Positions 9,068 to 17,245 of a stretch of 64,000 nt of DNA are shown here, piece after piece. The translations under genes and the position numbers were made by a program. The first letter of the stretch is position 1; every line of letters begins with the position of its first letter. The notes beneath the pieces were generated by a model that made no database searches, had not been told where the DNA came from, and saw only the letters and a list, made by a program, of their open reading frames with translations. The stretch is from NCBI GenBank assembly GCA_902774155.1, contig CACYHF010000022.1:1-64000 (forward strand). Direction: 5' to 3'. Origin of the DNA: an uncultured Bacteroidia bacterium. GTDB lineage: Bacteria > Bacteroidota > Bacteroidia > Bacteroidales > UBA932.

Positions 9068-10713
9068 AGTTCAATGTGCTTGTTCACGGTTTCAAGGACT
9101 TGTTTTTCAAGGGCTTCGGCCTGGGCTACGATTTCGTCGGACCGGTCCAGCAGGGGCTGGGCGGAAGCTTTGTCCTGCAGGCCGGCGGCGTTGATGCGCA
9201 CGTTCAGGCGGGCACCCTTGATGGCGGCCACAGCGGCCAGGGCGGCTACGCCGGCGTCGGAGGCCGATGCCGGATTGCCTTTTTCGGCCATCTGCAGTGC
9301 AAGGGGCAGGGTTTTCAGCGAGGCCTCCATGGTGCGCAGCGGAACCTGGGCGGCATAGAGAGTGGCCTCTTCAATCGCCTGTTTGCGGGCGGCTTTTTCG
9401 GCATCCGTTCCCTTGGGCATGGAGAAGCAGTCCATAATGCGGTTGAAGGCGGCGGTGTCTTCGTCAATGAGCTGCATCAGTTCATCCAAGAGTTTTTGAC
9501 CTTCTTCCGCTACATCCGAGAACTCTTTCCAGCGGGCGTCCCAGCCGCGTTTGTGGGCCGACAGGTTGGCCACCATGGTGGCGAGGGCCGCCGAAAAAGT
9601 GCCCATGCAGGCCGATATGGAGCCGCCGCCCGGGGCGGGAGATTCGCTGGCGGTTTCCCGCGCGAAGCCTTCCACCGTGAGCTGGGCCAGGCCCTTAGGG
9701 GCATCGGCAATCAGATATTCGATGACTTTCTCCTGGGGGTTGAAGGGTCTCAAATCGTCCAGGGACATACTCTTGACGGCGATTTTCACAATCTCCTGCT
9801 CGCTGATACCCAGCGAACGCTGCTGCTTTTCCAGATAGAATCGGCCGGCTTCCAGGAGCACGCGCTTGGGCACCAGGCCCACTATTTCGGCTCCGGTTAC
9901 ACGCAGTCCCCGGGCGGTGGCGGCGCGGGATACTTCTTCATAGGCCAGGTGCAGGGGAGTGGCGTTGATATCCGTGATGTTCATAGACACCTGCGCAATG
10001 CCGTATTCGTCTATATACCAGCCGATGGCCTTGGTTCCCTTGAGCGTGCCGGGAATCCAGCCTTCCCCGGAAGGGTTCTTACGGCCTTTTTCCCGTACGT
10101 CGAAAGCCACGGCCATGGCGCGGCGGGTACTGGTGGTGTTCAGGTTGAAGTTTACGGCCACAAGGAAGTTGCGTGCGCCCACGTTGGTGGCGCCGGCTTT
10201 GGCCACTGTTTCGTTCCAGGGGCCGCCGAAATCAGGCTTGCGGGCTTCGTCGGCCATCTTTTCCGGCAGGGCTTCGTATTCTCCTTCGCGGCAGACGGCC
10301 AGATTTTTACGCTCCGGTTTCAGGGCGGCGGCTTCATAGCAGTAGCAGGGAATGCCCAGCTCTTTCCAGAGCCGCTGGGCCAGCTCCCGGGCCAGGACGG
10401 CGCATTCCTCCAGCGTGATGCCGGCTACCGGTACCAGGGGCAGTACATCGGTGGCACCGCTGCGGGGATGGGCTCCGTGATGCTGCCGCATATCAATCAG
10501 TTCCTGCGCTTTGGCGGCGCCGCGGAAGGCGGCTTCGCATACGGGTCCGGGTTCCCCCACGAAAGTAACGACGGTACGGTTGGTGGCCTCGCCGGGGTCT
10601 ATATCCAGCACTTTGACGCCTTCCACCGTGCGGATGGCGGCTACAATGGCGTCTATCACTTGACGCTCCCTTCCTTCACTGTAATTGGGAACACATTCGA
10701 TGAGTTGCTTCAT
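9064..10713 (-). CDS. ftcD: glutamate formimidoyltransferase fused to formimidoyl-THF cyclodeaminase
   Basis: This bifunctional enzyme moves the formimino group from formiminoglutamate to tetrahydrofolate and then deaminates it to methenyl-THF, ending histidine breakdown. It has 549 residues. The transferase half starts with ECVPNYSEGR and has the catalytic region HHGAHPRSGATDVLPLVP (about 79). The cyclodeaminase half begins near residue 350 with SPAPGGGSISACMG. No hutG or hutF is present, so this is the folate-linked hut route. It is the first gene of the operon; its stop overlaps the hutU start. Confidence 0.95.
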   Translation of the reverse strand: MKQLIECVPNYSEGRERQVIDAIVAAIRTVEGVKVLDIDPGEATNRTVVTFVGEPGPVCEAAFRGAAKAQELIDMRQHHGAHPRSGATDVLPLVPVAGITLEECAVLARELAQRLWKELGIPCYCYEAAALKPERKNLAVCREGEYEALPEKMADEARKPDFGGPWNETVAKAGATNVGARNFLVAVNFNLNTTSTRRAMAVAFDVREKGRKNPSGEGWIPGTLKGTKAIGWYIDEYGIAQVSMNITDINATPLHLAYEEVSRAATARGLRVTGAEIVGLVPKRVLLEAGRFYLEKQQRSLGISEQEIVKIAVKSMSLDDLRPFNPQEKVIEYLIADAPKGLAQLTVEGFARETASESPAPGGGSISACMGTFSAALATMVANLSAHKRGWDARWKEFSDVAEEGQKLLDELMQLIDEDTAAFNRIMDCFSMPKGTDAEKAARKQAIEEATLYAAQVPLRTMEASLKTLPLALQMAEKGNPASASDAGVAALAAVAAIKGARLNVRINAAGLQDKASAQPLLDRSDEIVAQAEALEKQVLETVNKHIEL

Positions 10714-10753
10714 TAGGTCTAAGTTTTAATGCGACCCTAAAGATAGCAAATCT

Positions 10754-10786
10754 TTTGGAGAAAGCCGTTCAATATGCCTATATTTG
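10754..10786 (+). promoter_or_regulatory. promoter of the MetA-type barrel gene
   Basis: TTTG at 10754-10757 and TATATTTG at 10779-10786 are separated by 21 bases and point to the gene starting at 10811, giving a 24-base leader. Confidence 0.6.
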
Positions 10787-10810
10787 TGCAAGGGAACTGT
10801 TTTTAATGGA

Positions 10811-11569
10811 ATGAACAAACATCTTATTCTTCTGGCGCTGGTCTTTGTGTGCGGCATCGCCCGTGCACAGGAAGAACCCCTTGTCATATCGGCCGACAGA
10901 CCCGGTGCACTCACCGGGCCTCACGCGATGCCTTATCAAAAGCTGCAATGGGAAACAGGCTTAGGCTATGAGTGCGAAAAAGGCGGTCCTCATACCTTCA
11001 CCCTCAACACCAGTATGTTGCGTTTCGGCCTTTTCAAACACGCCGAAATCCGTGTAAGCACCGATTTCCTGCTGTCCAACGACGGGCAGGGGCCCCAATC
11101 CACTTTCGGCGTCGCGCCACTCACGGTGGGGATGAAGGCTCAGTTGAATGAAGGGTCCGGAATCCTGCCCACCGTGGCGCTTCTGGCCCAGGTAAAATCA
11201 CCTCACATCGGCACCAAAGACCAGCTTCCCCCGCATCTGGCGCCCTCTATGTATTTTTTGTTCGACCACGAGTTCACCAACCGTTTTTCCATCGGCTATA
11301 ATATTGGTGCGGAATGGGATGGCGAGAATGCCATCCCCACCACCTTCCTGGGTTTGGGCTTGTATTTCGGGATTACCGACAGGTGGTCGGCCTTCCTGGA
11401 AAGCTACAACAGACTCAACGCCCGAATAGGTAACAGCTATATGACCGAATTCGGCATCACCTGGCTGGCCTCCCGAAGAGTGCAACTGGATCTGTACGCA
11501 GACCTTGACTTCAAGAGACTGGGCTCGTATTTTAATGTCGCTTGCGGCGTTTCGTGGCTGATTAACTGA
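10811..11569 (+). CDS. outer membrane protein of the phenol-degradation MetA/transporter family
   Basis: The 252-residue protein has a signal peptide ending in GIARAQ. The body alternates hydrophobic and polar residues, with ADRPGALTGPHAMPYQKLQWETG at the start (shown here only in part by its key words ADRPG and QWETG), which is typical of Phenol_MetA_deg proteins. The C terminus ends in an aromatic-rich beta strand (GVSWLIN). The family forms outer membrane barrels; the name comes from an old association and does not show phenol metabolism here. I choose the ATG at 10811 because it gives a clean signal peptide. It converges with the next gene with an eight-base gap. Confidence 0.7.
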   Translation: MNKHLILLALVFVCGIARAQEEPLVISADRPGALTGPHAMPYQKLQWETGLGYECEKGGPHTFTLNTSMLRFGLFKHAEIRVSTDFLLSNDGQGPQSTFGVAPLTVGMKAQLNEGSGILPTVALLAQVKSPHIGTKDQLPPHLAPSMYFLFDHEFTNRFSIGYNIGAEWDGENAIPTTFLGLGLYFGITDRWSAFLESYNRLNARIGNSYMTEFGITWLASRRVQLDLYADLDFKRLGSYFNVACGVSWLIN

Positions 11570-11577
11570 CCATCCGG

Positions 11578-13083
11578 TTATTTAGGCAGCTGGGCGCCGT
11601 AGTTGTTCACCTTGCCGAAGAGATCTTTGGCTTTTTCCCAAGGATACTTGTTGCAGTACATACTGGGACGGACGATTTCGGTTCCCTGCTGGTTCAGGCC
11701 GAACATACGGTTGGCCTGGTTGGCGGCGGAATTGGCGTTGTAGCTTTGGCTGGACATGATCTTCAGGGTCAGGAAACCTTCCAGGTAAGGCTGGTCGATG
11801 GCCTTGAGGAATTCGTCGTTTCCTTCGGGCATTTCCATGTTGCCTTCGTATTTGGGGCCGATTTGCTCCGCTTCCTCAATCCGGGCGGCCGGAACGGAAA
11901 TGGAGGCCACGCCGGAGGAGGCGATTTCAAGGTCCCTGCGGTTGGCGAAGAAGTAGTTGTCGTAGAGGTTGCTTTCCTTGGCGGCTTCCATTGCCTTGTT
12001 GGATTCATAATACACTCTTTCCACGGCGCAATTGCTGTTGCAGCCGAAGATGTTGTTGTGTACATTGATGGTCCGGATGCCGTTCATGAAACGGAAGCCC
12101 TGGCCCATGTCTTCAAATGCTTTGGTGCGGGTCCAGGTAAAGAGGACGGTGTTGTGGTGGAAGTCCAGGGAGACCAGGGGGATATCGGCATCCCGGACAT
12201 TGCCTTTGACCTGGCAGGCGGCGTAACGGCAGGCGATGAAGATGTTGTTGCATATTTCCATGTGGCCCTTGCCCATGAGGGCGGAGATGCCATAGTCGCG
12301 GCAGTTGACGAAAATGCAGTTGGAAACGCGTACGTTGCCTTCCACATCCATGTGGAGACCGTATTCATCCCCGTTGGCATACCCCACCTTGGGGCAGTTG
12401 GGGGCGGCATCGGGCTCTACGAAGCGGCCGGTGAGAACGCCTTCGTTGGGCGTACCGGTAATCTCGTTTTTCACGTCGGCGGCGCAGTAGAGGTTGTTTT
12501 CTCCGAAATCGAACACCAGGCCGTCGATGACTACGTTCCCTTCGGGACCGTCATAGCCATAGGGCCTTCTGGCATTCATGTTGAACAGCGGGGCGATGAA
12601 TTTCTGGTCGGTGGGCTGCAGCTTGGTGACATATTTGATGATGTCACGTTCGCTGAAGTCGGGGGCATAGCCACCATAAATGCTGATGAACTTGCCTCTG
12701 TCGCTGGCCTGGGAAGAATTGCCGAAACGGCCGCATTCGATGTAGCCGCGGTCCAGGTTACCCAGATAGTTGCCTTCGGCCACCAGGATGATATCGTCGT
12801 CTTCTGCCGTGTTGATGGCCTTCTGCAGATCCTTCATGGCCGATGTGGCCGACAGGCCGTCGGCCCGGGCCGATCCCGTGGTGGCGCTTACATAGAATGT
12901 TTTTCCTTTGGTGGCGGGAACAGCAGATCCGCTGTTGTTTACGGTGCCGTTGTTGTTTCCGGCCACATTCTCGAGGCCTTTCTTGGCAGCATCCTTCAGG
13001 TTTCTTAAGTTAAGCTGCGCATGGGCGACAGTTCCGGCGGCAAGCATAAGCACGATGGCCGCAGCAATTCTTCTGTTCATCAT
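11578..13083 (-). CDS. exported right-handed beta-helix protein
   Basis: The 501-residue protein has a signal peptide ending VAHAQ. The mature N terminus LNLRNLKDAAKKGLENVAG is a short amphipathic segment resembling those of the proteins at 18599 and 19984. Next comes FYVSATTGSARADGLS and AINTAEDDDIILVAEGNY, the typical entry to DUF1565/pectate-lyase-like beta helices that annotate parallel-repeat surface proteins. No catalytic residues can be assigned. It could bind or cleave a polysaccharide, or be structural. A start at 13083 or 13080 is equally possible (two adjacent ATG codons). Confidence 0.6.
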   Translation of the reverse strand: MMNRRIAAAIVLMLAAGTVAHAQLNLRNLKDAAKKGLENVAGNNNGTVNNSGSAVPATKGKTFYVSATTGSARADGLSATSAMKDLQKAINTAEDDDIILVAEGNYLGNLDRGYIECGRFGNSSQASDRGKFISIYGGYAPDFSERDIIKYVTKLQPTDQKFIAPLFNMNARRPYGYDGPEGNVVIDGLVFDFGENNLYCAADVKNEITGTPNEGVLTGRFVEPDAAPNCPKVGYANGDEYGLHMDVEGNVRVSNCIFVNCRDYGISALMGKGHMEICNNIFIACRYAACQVKGNVRDADIPLVSLDFHHNTVLFTWTRTKAFEDMGQGFRFMNGIRTINVHNNIFGCNSNCAVERVYYESNKAMEAAKESNLYDNYFFANRRDLEIASSGVASISVPAARIEEAEQIGPKYEGNMEMPEGNDEFLKAIDQPYLEGFLTLKIMSSQSYNANSAANQANRMFGLNQQGTEIVRPSMYCNKYPWEKAKDLFGKVNNYGAQLPK

Positions 13084-13104
13084 AGATTGGGCTATTAGTT
13101 TTTA

Positions 13105-13136
13105 CAAATGTAGCATATTCCGCGGATTTATGCAAT
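13105..13136 (-). promoter_or_regulatory. promoter of the beta-helix gene
   Basis: TACATTTG (13112-13105) with ATTG 20 bases upstream (13136-13133) reads toward the ATG at 13083. The -33 part lies inside the 3' end of the beta-mannosidase gene. Confidence 0.5.
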
Positions 13137-15533
13137 GATACCGCTCTTCTTTAAAAGGGCCTTATACTCTTGGAGATTGAAGGGGACTTCGCCATATAAG
13201 TAGTGATTCTGAAGTTGTTCGCCTCCTTTTCCCGTATAGGTAATCTTCAGGATGCCTTGTCCTGCGGGTAGGGGAAGTCTGGCCACTATAACCCTGCCGT
13301 TGGCCGCTGCGTTGTATTTTCCCTTGAACAAAACTTTGCCGGTCTTGACATCCGTGACGGTGACAGTACCCGTTACTGGCTCTCTGGTGTCATTCGTTAC
13401 CACCAGGGGACAGGCCCCGTCCACGGGGTCATTGATAAGGGCGCAAACATCCTTCTGGGCGTTGCGGATGAAATAGTAGGCCATCTTGGGGCTGTTGTAC
13501 CAGTCCACGATCGCATCGGAAATGAGCGGCCAGCCGTCCCGGATATTCCACCAGAGCATCCCGGTATTAGGGATGAACTTCCGGCCCCGGAACATTTCGA
13601 TGAAAAACTTCATAGCCTCGGCCTGGACACTCTGGGAGGCGAAGATAAAATCGTCCAGATCGGCCGGAACCTCGCCGAAAAGTAACTGTACCTGCTTGAT
13701 CATCAGGTTGTTCCTTTCGGGCGTGTACCCTTGTTCGCCGAAGATTCTTACGGCCTTGGTGAGCCAGTCTTCCTTCCATCGGCGTTCCTTGACATCGCTC
13801 CAAGGGTACACTGATTCCTGAGGAAACATCTTTTCCAGACTCTCGCGATTGGGCATACCGTGATACCCAATTTCGCTGGCGAACAGGCACTTTGCTTCGG
13901 TATAAAAGGGCGCTTTGTAATAGCCTCTGGGCCCCCACAGGTGGTCTTCCGGCATATAGCGGGTGTGGTTCCCCAGGGCATAGACTTCTTCGCTATAGTA
14001 GGGCGAACTGGGCAGATAAGGCCTAGTGGGGTCGCATTCATAAAGAGCGTGGGGGATGGTCTCGCGACTGATGACATCCCGGTTCGGGTCTATCTTGAAA
14101 TTCTTGAGGGACCAGGTGAGGGCCTGGTCGTTTTCGTTATTGCCGGCCCAAAGGGCAATGGAGGGATGCGTGCGCAATTTGATTACCACCGAGCGGACCT
14201 CTTCCAGGATGGCCTTCTGGAAGTCCAGATCCTGCGGGTACTGTGTGCAACCCAAGGCGAAATCCTGCCACACCAGGACGCCGTTCTGGTCACAAAGGTC
14301 GAAGAACGCGTGGTCCTCGTACACATTGCCTCCCCAACAGCGGAGCATATTGCAGTTCAGGTCGGTAACAATGGCGAAGGCCTTCTCCAGATGCTGCGGA
14401 TCGCGGCTGTGGAGGGCGTCCATCGGCGTCCAGTTACTGCCGTGGATGTAGATTCTCTCGCCGTTCACCAGGAAGCAGAACTTTCCGGGATATTCTTCCG
14501 TATTGGTGGTGGTGCTTTCCAATTGTACGGTCCTGATTCCAAGGCGCTTATGGCAGGAATCAATCTCTTGACCATCTTCTCCCAGAATCCTTAACATCAC
14601 ATCGTAAAGGGCGGGATTACCATATCCCCGGGGCCACCAGAACTCCACGTCTTCCACGCTGATTTTCTCCCGGATGGCGTGGGTATAAATCTTCTTCGCG
14701 TATCGGACCTTGTCCTTCCCGTCTTTGCTGATGATGACCTCGGCCATCATTTTCCCGTCTTGAAAGCGGGTGGGCAGGGTGATGGTATAATCCAGATACA
14801 CCGAGGCGGTTCGGGCATCCAGGTCGATGGCGTTGGTGTACCAGTGGGCGTCTACAATGTGCACTGGCGGTTTTACCTCCAGGGAAACGCTTCTCCAAAG
14901 CCCGGCGCTCACCAGCCTGGGCATAATGTCCCAACCGTAGGTGTGCGGCGCCCTCCTGGCAAAGACCGATTCGGGCTGCGCGAAATTGAGGCTGATGGTG
15001 GGAGGAATCCTCTTTCGGCCCTCCAGGACGGAGGAACGGATGTACACCTCCAGGAGATTGTCCTCTCCGGGGGCGGCCAGCGCTTCACTCACGTCGAAGT
15101 TGTGCTCGATGAGCATATTGGCTGCGCTTCCCACGTGGATTCCGTTGAGGTAGATATCGGCAAAGCAGTCGATGCCGCCGAAGTGCAGGAAGAGATCGTC
15201 CTCCTTTGTATAATCCGGGCTATTGAAATGCCGGCTGTACCGCCATTGGTATCCCTCCCACTTGCGGAGGAGGTACACGTTGCTCCCAAGTTCCGGCTGC
15301 TCGATGAGTCCGGCCGCCAGCAGATCCAGTTCTACGTTGCCGGGTACGGTGGCCGGGATGGTGTTGAATGGGACGCCTGCCATGCCTTCGGGGGAGGTGA
15401 CGGCCGATTTTCCCTGCTCCCAGAAATCCAGGGTCCAGGGGCCGTCCAGCGGAAGACTATCGGCCCTGGCCGAAGAAAGCGAAGCTACTGCGAACCAGGC
15501 GGTAAGGAGGGATGTGAGTATAGAATGTTTCAA
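13128..15533 (-). CDS. GH2 beta-mannosidase, exported
   Basis: The enzyme should release terminal beta-mannose from oligosaccharides. I place the start at a TTG (15533), because it gives a clean signal peptide KHSILTSLLTAWFAVASLSS; the ATG at 15623 would add 30 residues of unrelated translation in front of it. The protein has 801 residues. GH2 marks are the jelly-roll domain starting LDGPWTLDFWEQG, the acid/base region WAGNNEND (about residue 466) and the nucleophile region SEIGYHG (about 554). The TTG overlaps the TGA of an upstream gene remnant, as in coupled genes. Confidence 0.85.
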   Translation of the reverse strand: MKHSILTSLLTAWFAVASLSSARADSLPLDGPWTLDFWEQGKSAVTSPEGMAGVPFNTIPATVPGNVELDLLAAGLIEQPELGSNVYLLRKWEGYQWRYSRHFNSPDYTKEDDLFLHFGGIDCFADIYLNGIHVGSAANMLIEHNFDVSEALAAPGEDNLLEVYIRSSVLEGRKRIPPTISLNFAQPESVFARRAPHTYGWDIMPRLVSAGLWRSVSLEVKPPVHIVDAHWYTNAIDLDARTASVYLDYTITLPTRFQDGKMMAEVIISKDGKDKVRYAKKIYTHAIREKISVEDVEFWWPRGYGNPALYDVMLRILGEDGQEIDSCHKRLGIRTVQLESTTTNTEEYPGKFCFLVNGERIYIHGSNWTPMDALHSRDPQHLEKAFAIVTDLNCNMLRCWGGNVYEDHAFFDLCDQNGVLVWQDFALGCTQYPQDLDFQKAILEEVRSVVIKLRTHPSIALWAGNNENDQALTWSLKNFKIDPNRDVISRETIPHALYECDPTRPYLPSSPYYSEEVYALGNHTRYMPEDHLWGPRGYYKAPFYTEAKCLFASEIGYHGMPNRESLEKMFPQESVYPWSDVKERRWKEDWLTKAVRIFGEQGYTPERNNLMIKQVQLLFGEVPADLDDFIFASQSVQAEAMKFFIEMFRGRKFIPNTGMLWWNIRDGWPLISDAIVDWYNSPKMAYYFIRNAQKDVCALINDPVDGACPLVVTNDTREPVTGTVTVTDVKTGKVLFKGKYNAAANGRVIVARLPLPAGQGILKITYTGKGGEQLQNHYLYGEVPFNLQEYKALLKKSGIIA

Positions 15534-15753
15534 AGGCTGAAGTGATAAGTGGTGTCGTAATCTTTCCAGTTGCGAAGATCCAGCGTGACGGCCTGGGGGC
15601 TGCCGAACAGCGTTCCCGTCCATTCTCCGAGGACTCCCGGGGCCTTCACGGCCTCTTCCTGCGTGAGGGCAGCGCCTGTTTGGAGGTCACGGATTTCCGG
15701 GACAAGCGGGAGGAAACCCTGACCCTGCGCTTCCTGACAGAGGAGCGCTCGTT
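15530..15753 (-). pseudogene. C-terminal remnant of an unrecognised gene
   Basis: Between the stop of the hydrolase gene and the mannosidase start there is an open minus-strand frame of about 70 codons with no start codon, ending at TGA 15532-15530. It reads like a true protein end: FLPLVPEIRDLQTGAAL, then GVLGEWTGTLFGSPQ and DLRNWKDYDTTYHFSL. Codon use matches the neighbours. The stop overlaps the TTG of the mannosidase gene, so the parent gene was once the upstream partner in that operon. I do not recognise the family; a carbohydrate-active enzyme would fit the context. Confidence 0.5.
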
Positions 15754-16716
15754 CTAATTCGCCTTCATAAATGCCATCATAGCTCCGTTCACTTCCCGGG
15801 ATTCCGGGAGGTCGATGTTCGTCACGTTGTGAATGTGCCCGACTTTCCGGTCACGGGACGCAATGTCTAGGAACGTGATGGCTTTATCGAGCGAATCGCA
15901 GTCGGCCTTCAGTGCCAGGGACTGGCTTCGAATGAAGTCACGCGTGCAGGTGGACAGGAAAAGAGGTGCTTCCAGGCTTCCGATGAAGGTTTTGGGAGAG
16001 AGCGTTTCCAGATAAGGTCTGTCTTTGAAGCGGGGGCCGATGAACCACTCTTTGAAATCATCGGCATAGTCCTTAGCATCGCCGAACGACCCGAAATCGT
16101 AGGCGGGGCAACTAAGCAGCACCCCGGCGGCGGAGAATTCCTTTGGCCGGATGGGCACGGAACTGTCGGCCGCACCTTCCGCCATATAGAGCGCCAGATG
16201 TCCGCCTGCAGAATCGCCTGTGAGGAACATCCTGTCTTTGTTGAGGCCCAGTTCCTCTGCGTGGACGGTAAGATAGTCCAGGGCTGCCGCGCAGTCCGCG
16301 AGCTCATCCGACACGTCACGGACCCCGTCATTAAGCCGATATTCCACCAGTACCACGTCGAAGCCTTCCCCAAGGAAAACGGATGCGTAATCCAGATTAC
16401 ACTCTTTCTGTCCGGCGACGTAAAAACCCCCGTGAATGTCAACGAGGACGATATCTTTGCGATTTTCCTGATGGGCATAGTAAACGTCCAGGACCTGCGC
16501 AGGATCTCCGCCTTCCACGTACGGGATCCCCAGCTTCTTGTCAAATCTGTCCGCAAGGGATGTTTCCGAGGGCTGCTTGATGCTGGCCTTCAGAATGAGT
16601 TTCATCACCGGGGTGGTCAGCTTGATGCCGGGCCCCAGCACGATATACAGGATGGGAATGATGATGACGGCGATAACCGCGAGACATCCGATGCGCTTTT
16701 TGTTTTTGGATTCCAT
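15754..16716 (-). CDS. membrane-anchored alpha/beta hydrolase (HSL/esterase type)
   Basis: The 320-residue protein starts with a basic stretch and one transmembrane helix (IGCLAVIAVIIIPILYIVL, about residues 9-27), so the catalytic domain lies outside the inner membrane. The hydrolase fold shows the oxyanion motif HGG in VDIHGGFYVAG (about 94) and the nucleophile elbow GDSAGG (about 168), followed by a late acidic and histidine pair (HIHNVTN). This is the layout of hormone-sensitive-lipase-like esterases. The substrate is unknown. It lies upstream of the mannosidase but separated from it by a gene remnant. Confidence 0.8.
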   Translation of the reverse strand: MESKNKKRIGCLAVIAVIIIPILYIVLGPGIKLTTPVMKLILKASIKQPSETSLADRFDKKLGIPYVEGGDPAQVLDVYYAHQENRKDIVLVDIHGGFYVAGQKECNLDYASVFLGEGFDVVLVEYRLNDGVRDVSDELADCAAALDYLTVHAEELGLNKDRMFLTGDSAGGHLALYMAEGAADSSVPIRPKEFSAAGVLLSCPAYDFGSFGDAKDYADDFKEWFIGPRFKDRPYLETLSPKTFIGSLEAPLFLSTCTRDFIRSQSLALKADCDSLDKAITFLDIASRDRKVGHIHNVTNIDLPESREVNGAMMAFMKAN

Positions 16717-16740
16717 GGCGCTAATTTACGGAAAATACAA

Positions 16741-16814
16741 GAGAAAAGCTATATTTTGCTTTTCTCGGCAGATTTAGGTATTTTTGTTAGAAATAACCAC
16801 TATTGTTTTCTAAC
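16741..16814 (+). promoter_or_regulatory. promoter with two inverted repeats
   Basis: TTTG (16755-16758) and TATTTTTG (16779-16786) are 20 bases apart and read toward the small protein at 16815. A perfect 9-base inverted repeat, GAGAAAAGC/GCTTTTCTC (16741-16749 and 16758-16766), covers the -33 box. A second one, GTTAGAAA/TTTCTAAC (16786-16793 and 16807-16814), starts at the -7 box and ends directly before the ATG. Confidence 0.55.
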
Positions 16815-17099
16815 ATGAGCGAACAGAACACTGAATTTGATCCGATGGACCGGAACCAAGACGGAAAGGTTTCTGTCAAGGAGCGCCTTCAAGAAGCAGC
16901 CGACAAGGCGATTGAAGCAGCCGAAATAGCCGCTGGTGTCATCAAGGATGAAGCCATGGAACTCTACGGTAAGGTGAAGGACTATCAGACCCTTTCTCCG
17001 GAAGAGAAGAAGGCCAAACAGGAAGAGTGGAAGGATACTGCAAAAGATTTTGCGGAGGGAGTAAAAGAAGACGTCGGGAAACTGTTCAAGAAACCTTAA
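16815..17099 (+). CDS. small charged helical protein with an EF-hand-like loop
   Basis: The 94-residue protein has no signal peptide or membrane segment. Residues 9-17 read DPMDRNQDGKV, which has the Asp-x-Asn-x-Asp-Gly spacing of a calcium-binding EF-hand loop, although a full paired EF hand is not present. The rest is a run of charged amphipathic helix (KERLQEAADKAIEAAEIAAG and LSPEEKKAKQEEWKD), similar in style to stress-related YtxH/CsbD-like proteins. I cannot assign a family. The ATG at 16815 follows a strong promoter. Confidence 0.55.
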   Translation: MSEQNTEFDPMDRNQDGKVSVKERLQEAADKAIEAAEIAAGVIKDEAMELYGKVKDYQTLSPEEKKAKQEEWKDTAKDFAEGVKEDVGKLFKKP

Positions 17100-17245
17100 T
17101 GATAAAGCCAGTCATTGGCGTTACGCCCCTCTGGGATCAGGAGAAACAAAGCGTATGGATGCTTCCCGAGTATCTCTTCAGGAAGGACGGAAGCAGCCTG
17201 AAACTATTCCGCAGGTTTATTGAGGAAAGCGGGCGGGACAATTAG
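17099..17245 (+). pseudogene. N-terminal remnant of a class I glutamine amidotransferase (peptidase C26, PuuD-like)
   Basis: The first 25 residues, read as KPVIGVTPLWDQEKQSVWML, match the N terminus of gamma-glutamyl-GABA hydrolase-like amidotransferases. After MLPEYL the frame becomes unlike the family and stops after 48 codons. Another frame nearby (GLLRKAGGT) resembles the next family segment, so a frameshift and truncation have occurred. The catalytic cysteine region is absent. The ATG overlaps the stop of the small protein before it in TAATG. The 3' end overlaps the convergent regulator by four bases. Confidence 0.6.

Noticed and set aside
9076..10716. Plus-strand open frame opposite ftcD
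   Set aside because: Antisense shadow; ftcD has full family motifs.
15542..15757. Plus-strand 71-codon frame between hydrolase and mannosidase
   Set aside because: The minus-strand frame of the same stretch looks more like a protein end and connects to the mannosidase start by an overlapping stop.
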